13,155 bases of DNA, taken from contig CAYYJM010000181.1 in the NCBI GenBank assembly GCA_964471755.1, positions 1 through 13,155 on the forward strand. Reading direction: 5' to 3'. The notes under the pieces are model-generated. The model was not told the DNA's origin and did not search any database. It was given only the letters and a program-made list of their open reading frames with translations. Source of the DNA: CAYYJM01 sp964471755. Lineage in GTDB: Bacteria > Planctomycetota > Planctomycetia > Gemmatales > Gemmataceae. A program made the translations under genes and the position numbers. Shown one piece after another: positions 6,938 to 13,155 of this stretch. The number at the start of each line of letters is the position of its first letter. The stretch's first letter is position 1.

Positions 6938-8248
6938 TCATCGGGCCGACGCGATCTCAAACTTGAGCATCTTCGGCTTGGCGGCGGCGCGGATCTTCGC
7001 ATCGGCCTCCTCGACCTTCTTCGTCAGGGCGGCCAACTGTTCCTTCTGAGCCGCCGTCGCTCCCGCCTGCGAGGCCACGCGTGACAGACCGCGCCACTGG
7101 CCGACGAGCCCTTCCTTGGCCGCCACCGCCGCCAGGATCGCCTTGCCCTGCTCGGCGATCGGTCCCTTCGGGAAGGCCGTCAGGTTGACGCCCTTCGCCA
7201 GTTCCTCGCCGGTCAGCCGGGCCACCTCGCTGCCATTGATCTTCACGATCTGCTCGCCCTTGAGGCCGTTGACGACGAGCCGGTAGTCGCTCAGTTCCAG
7301 CGGCAGTGGGAAGAGCATCAGGCCGGCGCGGGCCTCGTCCGGGATCGGAAAGGCGGCACACTCGTCGAGACGCTCGAAGGTGATTTTACTACCGCTCGAC
7401 TCCAGGTTCGACACCTTGCAGCGCTGCGTCTTCGCTTCCTTCTCGCCGACGACGATCGACACCGAACTGACCAGCGGCTCGGCTCCGAGATCCTTCAGCA
7501 GAGCGGCGGCCATCATCAACTGTCCGACCGGGCCAGGATGGACGGCATCGCCCTGCATGGTGACGAGCTTGGCGCGATCGGCCTTGTTCGCCTCGACGAA
7601 CGCCTTGAGGTGTTCGACGCCGGCGAGGCTCTTATCGCCCGTCAGCCGCTCGACGGCGAGGATGGCGGCCAGGCGGTTCTCGTTCGGCTTGTTCTTGCCC
7701 CAGACGTCGATGAGTTGATGGAACTGATCGGCGAAGGGAGCCTTCTCCTCGGCCGCGAACTTCTTGAGGGCCACGGCGTAGTCGTGCAGACGCTGATTGC
7801 CGCCGAGTTTGGCCATCGTGTCGCCGCTGTTGACCGGGCTGGCGGTGAGAAAGACCGGCCGGGCACCGACCTTGCGGATCAGAGCGGTCAGGTCCTTCAT
7901 GTTGCTGATGTACTTCTCGACCGGGACGCTGCCCTTGTCGTTCATGCCGAGTTCGACCGAGACGACGGTCGGCTTCCAGGCGGCGGCGTCCCAGTCGAAG
8001 CGAGCGATGGCACGGGTGATCGTGTCGCCACCGACGCCGGAGTTGCGAAAGCGGAAGGTGAGGTCCGGATAGCGGGCGAAGCAGAAGGCCTCGAAGTAAT
8101 TCGAGTGCAGATGCTGGGCGGTGATGCTGTCGCCGATCATGACCCAGGTGTCGCCGTCCTTGAGCGGAAAGTCCGCCGAGCGAGCGTTGGCCGGCGCGAG
8201 GAAGGTCAGAGCCAGGGCGAGGAGCCCGATTGTGCGAGTGAATGACAT
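6938..8248 (-). CDS. secreted SGNH/GDSL-type hydrolase
   Basis: A 436-residue exported esterase-like hydrolase, probably deacylating or deacetylating an extracellular carbohydrate or ester. Residues 1-25 are a signal peptide (MSFTRT, a Leu/Ala core, ANARSA). All four blocks are visible: GDS with catalytic Ser41 (39-41), NSGVGGD (69-75), GMND with Asn103 (101-104), and GDAVHPG with Asp234 and His237 (233-239). Residues about 255-390 form a beta-rich region seen in related planctomycete proteins, and 395-425 is a Lys/Glu/Ala helix likely to form a coiled coil. The ATG at 8248 was chosen because GGGAGA stands just upstream and it opens the signal peptide; an upstream in-frame start at 8437 would add 63 residues without export features. 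Three bases separate it from the exporter gene. Confidence 0.88.
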   Translation of the reverse strand: MSFTRTIGLLALALTFLAPANARSADFPLKDGDTWVMIGDSITAQHLHSNYFEAFCFARYPDLTFRFRNSGVGGDTITRAIARFDWDAAAWKPTVVSVELGMNDKGSVPVEKYISNMKDLTALIRKVGARPVFLTASPVNSGDTMAKLGGNQRLHDYAVALKKFAAEEKAPFADQFHQLIDVWGKNKPNENRLAAILAVERLTGDKSLAGVEHLKAFVEANKADRAKLVTMQGDAVHPGPVGQLMMAAALLKDLGAEPLVSSVSIVVGEKEAKTQRCKVSNLESSGSKITFERLDECAAFPIPDEARAGLMLFPLPLELSDYRLVVNGLKGEQIVKINGSEVARLTGEELAKGVNLTAFPKGPIAEQGKAILAAVAAKEGLVGQWRGLSRVASQAGATAAQKEQLAALTKKVEEADAKIRAAAKPKMLKFEIASAR

Positions 8249-8426
8249 CGATGTGTCTCCCGCCGGAGGCTGACTTCGCGCACCCTGCGCCGGGCCAATC
8301 CTCCGGTGCCGTCCGGCAGTCTGCACGATGGCGGAGCGAATTGCCAGTGAATCCGGGGAGAAGAGCCGAGAGTGCGGTTGCTTCGTGCGTGGGACGTCAT
8401 CCAGGGGGCGTTCAGACGACGGAGCG

Positions 8427-8654
8427 TCACGCCGCATCGACGGCGGCGTAGAGCTTGCCGTGCTGTTTGAGCCAGACCTCGTCGCCAGCCTCGGCCCGTT
8501 CCTTGACTTCGCGCAGGAGCTTCACCGTTTCCGATTCGTAGGACGGCTCGTCGGGATCATCAACCGGATAGACCACCTCCACCTCGACCGCGACGACGTA
8601 CCGCTCTGTCCGAATGAGACGTGTCCGCTTTTCGCGACGACCGGGAATTCGCAT
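8427..8654 (-). CDS. hypothetical small protein
   Basis: A 75-residue protein with a very basic N-terminus (RIPGRREKRTRLIRTERY), then a beta-like VVAVEVEVVYP (20-30), an acidic DDPDEP turn (32-37), a helical segment (42-58) and a WLKQHGKLY end (61-69). No signal peptide or membrane segment. I have the impression of similar small proteins in other planctomycetes, with no known role. The ATG at 8654 was chosen for GAGG upstream. A GTG at 8723 overlaps the thiL stop codon in a GTGA arrangement and would add 23 residues, so translational coupling with thiL remains possible. Confidence 0.6.
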   Translation of the reverse strand: MRIPGRREKRTRLIRTERYVVAVEVEVVYPVDDPDEPSYESETVKLLREVKERAEAGDEVWLKQHGKLYAAVDAA

Positions 8655-8719
8655 GAGGCACCTCAATCGAAATAGTGGACGGTGACCAGTTTCGCGACGC
8701 CTCCGCAGATCGCGCTCGC

Positions 8720-9649
8720 TCACCGGAACTCATGGCTGTATCCCAGCGGCGGCAACTCGCGCCGCTGGTCGGCCTCCTCGATCCACATCCCCGGCTCGGC
8801 GACACACTGACCGATGCGTGTCAGCGTGATCCCCGCCACCGGCTGCGTTCCGACGAGACGCTCGCCGTCCTCCGGCGACACGGCAAGGATCAGCTCGAAA
8901 TCCTCGCCGTCGCTCAGGGCGTGCAGCAAGGGCGAGCGGCCATCCCGGGCCGACAGGAGGCGAGCGTCCTCGGTGATCGGAACGCGCTCGGCGACGACGA
9001 CGGCTCCGCAGCGGCTCTCCTCGCAGATGTGGCCGAGATCGCGTGCCAGGCCATCGCTGATGTCGATCAGCGCGTGCAGTTCGGCGGCCTCGTGCAGGGC
9101 CAGAGCCTCACGCACTCGAGGTGTGAAATCCAGATGATGCGCCCGGATGCTGCCACCGAGTGGGCCGGTCACGAGCAACCAGTCGCCGGGACGGGCTCCA
9201 CTCCGCCGAACCGCTCCGCGCGGCGTCGTCGCGCCGATCAGGGTGACGCTGATCGTCAGCGGACCATCCCAGCTGTTCGTGTCGCCGCCGACGATTGGCG
9301 TCACGAAGGCGTCGGCCATCTCGCGCAGGCCGGCGTAGAGTTCCTCGGCCAGGCTCCGGCCGCCGGAGCGCGGTAGACCGACGCTGACCACGGCGGCGAC
9401 CGGCCGGGCGGCCATCGCCGCGATGTCGGACAGGTTGACGGCCATCGCCTTGCGACCGACGCGGTGCGGCCCCGACTCGGCGAGCAGGAAGCAGGAGCCC
9501 TCCAGCAGCATGTCGGTCGTGATGACCAGATGCGCCGGGTCGGGCCAGGCGACGACGGCCGCGTCGTCGCCGATGCCGACGACCACCCGATCGCCCGTCG
9601 GCGTGCGGGAGCGGAGCCAGTCGATGAAGGCAAATTCGGCGCTGGACAT
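8720..9649 (-). CDS. thiL: thiamine-monophosphate kinase
   Basis: ThiL phosphorylates thiamine monophosphate with ATP to give thiamine diphosphate, the last step of cofactor synthesis, in the cytoplasm. The 309 residues show the full set of AIR-synthase/PurM-like motifs: GIGDDAAV (25-32), TTDML (44-48), NLSDIAAM (72-79), GGDT (121-124), RPGDWLLVTGPLGGS (153-167), DISDGLARDL (196-205), SDGEDFEL (246-253) and a GYSH near the end (303-306). Length is close to that of known ThiL proteins. The ATG gives the usual short MSSAEFAFIDWL beginning. There is no clear ribosome binding site; a weak promoter would put transcription at the start codon. No other thiamine gene is present. It heads a minus-strand run of functionally unrelated genes and is divergent from the WD40 gene. 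Confidence 0.95.
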   Translation of the reverse strand: MSSAEFAFIDWLRSRTPTGDRVVVGIGDDAAVVAWPDPAHLVITTDMLLEGSCFLLAESGPHRVGRKAMAVNLSDIAAMAARPVAAVVSVGLPRSGGRSLAEELYAGLREMADAFVTPIVGGDTNSWDGPLTISVTLIGATTPRGAVRRSGARPGDWLLVTGPLGGSIRAHHLDFTPRVREALALHEAAELHALIDISDGLARDLGHICEESRCGAVVVAERVPITEDARLLSARDGRSPLLHALSDGEDFELILAVSPEDGERLVGTQPVAGITLTRIGQCVAEPGMWIEEADQRRELPPLGYSHEFR

Positions 9650-9655
9650 CAGGTC

Positions 9656-9683
9656 AGGCTACGCCGGCGAGCCCTTCCGGCAA
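9656..9683 (-). promoter_or_regulatory. weak candidate promoter for thiL
   Basis: On the minus strand TTGCCG (9683-9678) is followed after 16 bases by TAGCCT (9661-9656). The -10 then lies only six bases before the ATG, so the message would be nearly leaderless, which would agree with the absent ribosome site. The -10 match is poor, so this is speculative. Confidence 0.25.
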
Positions 9684-9702
9684 GCCGGTCTGGACGCCGG
9701 AA
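9675..9702. repeat. inverted repeat in the thiL / WD40 divergent region
   Basis: TTCCGGC (9675-9681) is matched by GCCGGAA (9696-9702) with 14 bases between, and a nested CCGGC-aa-GCCGG lies at 9677-9688. Directly after it come an A-tract and TATGCTAGACT (9707-9717), which resembles a -10 region for the WD40 gene, although no -35 is visible. It could be an operator shared by both genes. GC-rich chance symmetry is the alternative. Confidence 0.35.
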
Positions 9703-9785
9703 AAAATATGCTAGACTGAGGAGGGTTGTTCCTGACCTTCGCGCTCAGGCTCCCTCTCGATCACCAGGCCCCGAGGGTCGGCCTC

Positions 9786-11726
9786 ATGAGTTCGCCACTG
9801 CCACCATTACCGCTGGGCGACCCCACCGCCTTCGTTCGTCGCGTCTACGGGGCCAGCCCGCTGCGTGGGCAGGGCGAGCTGCTCGCCCTGCGCTTCAACG
9901 CCGACGGCCTGCTCTGGTCGCTGGAAGAACCCGGCATCCTCCGTCAGTGGGATCTCGCCAGCCAGGAAGAGGTGAAGGCCGTCGCCCTGGACGAACTGGC
10001 GACCCTGTGGCAGTTCGACCCCCGGGGCCGCCACCTGGCCGGGGCCAGCGATGAGGTCGGGTTGTCGGCTCTGGCTTCGACCGAGGCGCCGACGCGTCTG
10101 CCGTTCATCGGGACGCCCTCCATCCTGGTGCCTTCCAGTCCGCACCGGCATCGATTCGAGGCCGAGACGTGGGTGACGGCCCTGGCTTTCCATCCCAGCG
10201 GGGCCCTGCTGGCGACCGGCTACGACGATGGCACCGTCCGCGTGTGGGATCTGAGCAAGCTGGAGACGATCCGCACGTTCAGCAACCTCGGCGGCGGAGT
10301 CAGTTCCCTGGCATTCGATCCGACCGGCGCAACCCTTGCCGTCGCCAGTGAAGATCGCGTGGTTCGCCTGTGGGATCTGACGACCAGCGGCATGGTCCTG
10401 AGCCTGCTCGGCCACACCGACCGGATTCCCGCCCTCGCCTGGCATCCCGACGGCCGACGGCTGCTCTCGGCCGGCTGGGACACGACCGCTCGCGTCTGGG
10501 ACACGACGACCGGCGAGCCGATCATCCTGCTCAACGCGCATCAGGGGCAGGTCTTCACCTTCGCACTGAGCCCGGACGGCGGCCTGCTCGCCTGTGCCGA
10601 TTCGAGCAACGCCGTCCATCTCTGGAGCCTGGACGACTATCAGGAACGCGGCGTTCTCCGGGATCGCTGTGCCGCCGAGATCCGGGCGCTGACCTTTAGC
10701 CCGAATGGCCGTCGGCTCGTCTTCGGCGGCATCGATCGGACGCTCAATCAGTGGGACGTGACGCGGCCCCAGCAGGAGGCGAACCAGCTCGGCAGTCCGC
10801 AGCTGAACCGGACCGGCATCGCGGTTCCCCCTTCGGGCCAGCATCTCGCCAGTCTGGGCATGGGGACGCCGCTGCGCGTCTTCGAGATCAGCTCGGGCGA
10901 ACCGTTGCCCCAGTGGTCGGACACCCGGCCGCTCCGCGCGATGGCCAGCAGTCCCTGTAGCCGATACCTCGCCGGCAGCCTGGCCGCTGAAGAGGCTCCG
11001 AACGACTCGAAACGGCCGACGCCACTGGTGCTGTGGGACGCCCTCACGGGCCAGGAACTCGGCATCGCCGAGGAGCAGGGCCAGCCGATCACGCTGCTGA
11101 CCTTCTCGCCGACCGGCGACCGGCTGGCCAGCGCCAGCTACCAGAGCAGCAACGTCTGGCTCTGGACCACGCCGGGCCTGGAACCGCTCCTGCTCATCAA
11201 CAACGCCGTCGAGGGCCTCGCCGTTCAGAGCGTCGCCTTTCATCCCGAGGGCCGACTGCTGGCCATCGCCGGGATCGACCATCTCGCCACGAGCGGCCGG
11301 GATGGCCACGTCGAGATCTACGACCCGGAGGCGAAGCAGACGGTGCGAATTCTGCCCGGCGGCGCATCGGTCGCCGCCTTCAGTCCGGATGGACGGCTGC
11401 TCATCGCGGCCACGGTGAAGCTCGCACTCCGCGTGATCGACTGGCAGACCGGGAGCGTGGTCCACGAGGTCCACGGCCCGACGGAGCCGATCAACGCGGT
11501 CGTCTTCAGCCCGGACGGCACTCTGCTCGCCGTCGGGAGCGATGATCACACGATCCGCCTTCTCGACGCGGCTACCTTCCGTGTCCGGGCCGCTCTGGAA
11601 CTGGACGAGCAGATCAAGGCCCTGGCTTTCAGCCCGGATGGTCGCTTCCTCTTCACCGGCAACGGCGACGGCACGGCGTACCAGCTCGCCGTGGAGCAGA
11701 TCCTCGTCGATGCGGCGACGATTTGA
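9786..11726 (+). CDS. WD40 repeat protein with 14 blade units
   Basis: A 646-residue protein made almost only of WD40 repeats, expected to be a protein-binding scaffold. Fourteen units can be counted, beginning near residues 32, 72, 129, 172, 214, 256, 299, 343, 383, 435, 480, 528, 569 and 610. Central units are strongest: RVWDL (152-156), RLWDL (194-198) and RVWDT (236-240), while the recurring SPDG/HPSG turn marks most others. Fourteen would fit two seven-bladed propellers. There is no signal peptide, membrane segment, kinase or other attached domain, so it is probably cytoplasmic. ATG 9786 was chosen because GAGGG lies about 10 bases before it; a TTG at 9726 would add 20 residues and sits too close to its GGAGG. 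Its partner is unknown. Confidence 0.85.
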   Translation: MSSPLPPLPLGDPTAFVRRVYGASPLRGQGELLALRFNADGLLWSLEEPGILRQWDLASQEEVKAVALDELATLWQFDPRGRHLAGASDEVGLSALASTEAPTRLPFIGTPSILVPSSPHRHRFEAETWVTALAFHPSGALLATGYDDGTVRVWDLSKLETIRTFSNLGGGVSSLAFDPTGATLAVASEDRVVRLWDLTTSGMVLSLLGHTDRIPALAWHPDGRRLLSAGWDTTARVWDTTTGEPIILLNAHQGQVFTFALSPDGGLLACADSSNAVHLWSLDDYQERGVLRDRCAAEIRALTFSPNGRRLVFGGIDRTLNQWDVTRPQQEANQLGSPQLNRTGIAVPPSGQHLASLGMGTPLRVFEISSGEPLPQWSDTRPLRAMASSPCSRYLAGSLAAEEAPNDSKRPTPLVLWDALTGQELGIAEEQGQPITLLTFSPTGDRLASASYQSSNVWLWTTPGLEPLLLINNAVEGLAVQSVAFHPEGRLLAIAGIDHLATSGRDGHVEIYDPEAKQTVRILPGGASVAAFSPDGRLLIAATVKLALRVIDWQTGSVVHEVHGPTEPINAVVFSPDGTLLAVGSDDHTIRLLDAATFRVRAALELDEQIKALAFSPDGRFLFTGNGDGTAYQLAVEQILVDAATI

Positions 11727-11741
11727 TGACGAGGTAGCCCC

Positions 11742-11770
11742 TTGCCTGCGTGGCGGGCTCCGGTCATACT
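11742..11770 (+). promoter_or_regulatory. candidate promoter for the ceramidase-fold gene
   Basis: TTGCCT (11742-11747), a 17-base spacer and CATACT (11765-11770) form a moderate sigma-70-type match, 15 bases after the WD40 stop. It would start transcription near 11777, inside the inverted repeat that follows. If real, the gene is transcribed independently of the WD40 gene. Confidence 0.4.
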
Positions 11771-11798
11771 CCCTCCCAGTTCCACACCGGAGGGAGTA
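11767..11798 (+). promoter_or_regulatory. perfect 10-bp inverted repeat covering the Shine-Dalgarno sequence
   Basis: TACTCCCTCC (11767-11776) and GGAGGGAGTA (11789-11798) are exact reverse complements separated by 12 bases. The right arm contains GGAGGG, seven bases before the ATG at 11802. In RNA transcribed from further upstream, the ribosome site would be locked in a stable hairpin. If transcription starts at the candidate promoter near 11777, the left arm would not be in the message and the repeat could instead act as a DNA operator overlapping the -10. Confidence 0.6.
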
Positions 11799-11801
11799 CC
11801 C

Positions 11802-13155
11802 ATGCGTCGCGCTGCACTCGGACTGATCGTTCTCACCCTGGCCCTGGCCCCGTACCTGGCGGCTCCGTCGGCCTCGCAGGAGAAGAAGGCTGAAAAAGTC
11901 TTCAAGGCCGGAGCGTTCGCCCAGGACGTCACGCCGAAGAAGTTCCCCGTCTCGGTCAACGGCGGCTTCCAGGATCGCCTGGCGAAGGGGGCACACGACC
12001 CCCTGCACGCCCGCTGCCTCGTCCTCGACGACGGCACGACGCGCGTCGCCTTCGTCGTCTGTGACTTCTGCATGATCCCGCGTGAGATCATCGACGCCGC
12101 CCGGACGAAGGCGAGCAAGGCGACCGGCATCCCGGCCGGGAACATCCTCGTCTCGGCGACGCACACGCACACCTCGGTCACCGTCACCGGCGTCTTCCAG
12201 AGCGATCCGGAGAAGGAGTACATTCCGTATCTGATTGAGAAGATTGCCGAGGGGATTGTCCAGGCCGACAAGCAGCGCGAGCCGGCCCGGATCGGCTGGG
12301 CGGTTGGCAAGGATCCGACGCAGATCTTCAATCGACGCTGGAAGATGAAGCCGGGCAGCATCATCGCCGATCCGTTCGGCCGGATGACCGATACGGTTCG
12401 GATGAACCCCGGCTACCAGAATCCCGGCCTCGTCGAGCCGGCCGGGCCGACGGATCCGGAGATCCCGTTGCTGGCGGTCCAGGCGAAGGATGGTCGGCCG
12501 ATCGCCGTGCTGGCGAACTACGCCTTGCACTATGTCGGTGGCGTCGAGCCGCTCTCGGCCGACTACTACGGAGCGTTCGCCGAGCGGCTCACCGATCTGA
12601 TCGGTGCCAACAAGGCGTCACCGGCATTCGTCGGCATCATGTCCAACGGCGCGAGTGGTGACGTGAACAACGTCAACTTTGCCGGGCCGGCTCCGGGCAA
12701 GCGGCAGCCCTTCGAGCAGATTCGGGTCGTCGCCGAGAGCGTCGCTCAGGCGGCCGTGAAGGCGTACAAGACGATCGAGTACCGCGACCACGTCACCCTC
12801 GCGGTGGCCGAGAAGGAGATCGAGTTGGGCGTCCGTCTGCCGGACGAGAAGGATCTGCAACGGGCTCGTGAAGTCCTCGACGCGGCCAGGGACAAGAAGG
12901 TCCTGCGGACAGCTGCGGAGGTCTACGCCCGCGAGACGGTTCTGATTAGCAAGTATCCGAAGACGATGAAGGCCCGCCTGATGGCGGTGCGTATTGGCAC
13001 GATGGGAATCGTATCGTCGCCGTGCGAGACGTTCACCGAGATCGGCCTGGAGATCAAGAAGAAGAGTCCGCTCAAACCAACGATGTTGATCGAGCTGGCC
13101 AACGGCTACAACGGCTATCTGCCGACGCCAGCCCAGCACAAACTCGGCGGCTACG
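11802..13155 (+). CDS. secreted neutral/alkaline ceramidase-fold metallohydrolase (cut by window end)
   Basis: An open frame of 451 residues runs off the right edge. Residues 1-25 are a signal peptide (MRRAALGL, a Leu/Ala core, APSAS). Family features are clear: a Zn-site ATHTHTS (119-125, His121 and His123), ALHYVGG (241-247, His243), NGASGDVNN (282-290), CETF (408-411, Glu409) and GYNGYLPT (435-442). In well-studied neutral ceramidases the catalytic Ser lies in GDVSPN; here the aligned residue is Asn289, so ceramide hydrolysis is doubtful. Related planctomycete proteins are generally annotated as ceramidase N-terminal-domain proteins without proven substrate. The ATG follows GGAGGG by seven bases, inside a strong inverted repeat. 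It lies 75 bases after the WD40 gene on the same strand. Confidence 0.88.
   Translation, partial: MRRAALGLIVLTLALAPYLAAPSASQEKKAEKVFKAGAFAQDVTPKKFPVSVNGGFQDRLAKGAHDPLHARCLVLDDGTTRVAFVVCDFCMIPREIIDAARTKASKATGIPAGNILVSATHTHTSVTVTGVFQSDPEKEYIPYLIEKIAEGIVQADKQREPARIGWAVGKDPTQIFNRRWKMKPGSIIADPFGRMTDTVRMNPGYQNPGLVEPAGPTDPEIPLLAVQAKDGRPIAVLANYALHYVGGVEPLSADYYGAFAERLTDLIGANKASPAFVGIMSNGASGDVNNVNFAGPAPGKRQPFEQIRVVAESVAQAAVKAYKTIEYRDHVTLAVAEKEIELGVRLPDEKDLQRAREVLDAARDKKVLRTAAEVYARETVLISKYPKTMKARLMAVRIGTMGIVSSPCETFTEIGLEIKKKSPLKPTMLIELANGYNGYLPTPAQHKLGGY

Noticed and set aside
8249..8437. N-terminal extension of the SGNH hydrolase from 8437
   Set aside because: It would bury the signal peptide behind 63 hydrophilic residues; the ATG at 8248 has a good ribosome site and opens the signal peptide.
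8720..9785. TPP riboswitch near thiL
   Set aside because: No conserved CUGAGA or similar TPP-aptamer core was found upstream of the gene.
9807..12530. A 907-residue open frame on the minus strand opposite the WD40 and ceramidase-fold genes
   Set aside because: It is rich in Arg, Gly and Asp with no recognisable domain, crosses two well-supported genes and the gap between them, and is what GC-biased codons produce on the opposite strand.

Overview
This window looks like chromosomal DNA from a GC-rich planctomycete. The evidence is a very large secreted PQQ-type beta-propeller protein of a style I know from Planctomycetes and Verrucomicrobia, a PEP-CTERM surface protein, a long WD40-only protein, a secreted SGNH hydrolase and a ceramidase-fold hydrolase. 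A Gemmatales-like lineage would fit, but I cannot prove the genus from sequence alone. No rRNA, tRNA, CRISPR array, transposase, integrase or phage gene was seen.

Layout. 101-3718 (minus) encodes a 1205-residue secreted double beta-propeller with a Rossmann/methyltransferase-like insert and a C-terminal malectin-like domain. It is divergent from a PEP-CTERM protein at 4009-4632 (plus); the region between them holds one candidate promoter for each gene. A roughly 350-base spacer with several palindromes and a candidate promoter follows. Next comes a four-helix membrane protein at 4981-5664 (plus), which meets a convergent DUF3293 gene (5674-6117, minus) after only 9 bases.

From 9649 down to 5674 all genes are on the minus strand, in transcription order: thiL (thiamine-monophosphate kinase), a 75-residue hypothetical protein, a secreted SGNH hydrolase, a small multidrug export-family membrane protein and DUF3293. 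The hydrolase/exporter pair and the exporter/DUF3293 pair are tightly spaced and may be co-transcribed. The functions look unrelated, so this reads as housekeeping and accessory genes rather than one pathway.

The right end is on the plus strand. A 646-residue WD40 protein (9786-11726), with 14 recognisable blade units, is divergent from thiL. It is followed by the 5' part of a secreted ceramidase-fold metallohydrolase (11802 to the window edge). A perfect 10-bp inverted repeat whose 3' arm contains the Shine-Dalgarno sequence sits directly in front of that last gene.

The most interesting items are the domain architecture of the 1205-residue protein, the Asn in place of the expected catalytic Ser in the ceramidase-fold protein, and the inverted repeat over that gene's ribosome binding site. 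I see no convincing new multi-gene system such as defence, secretion or biosynthesis.
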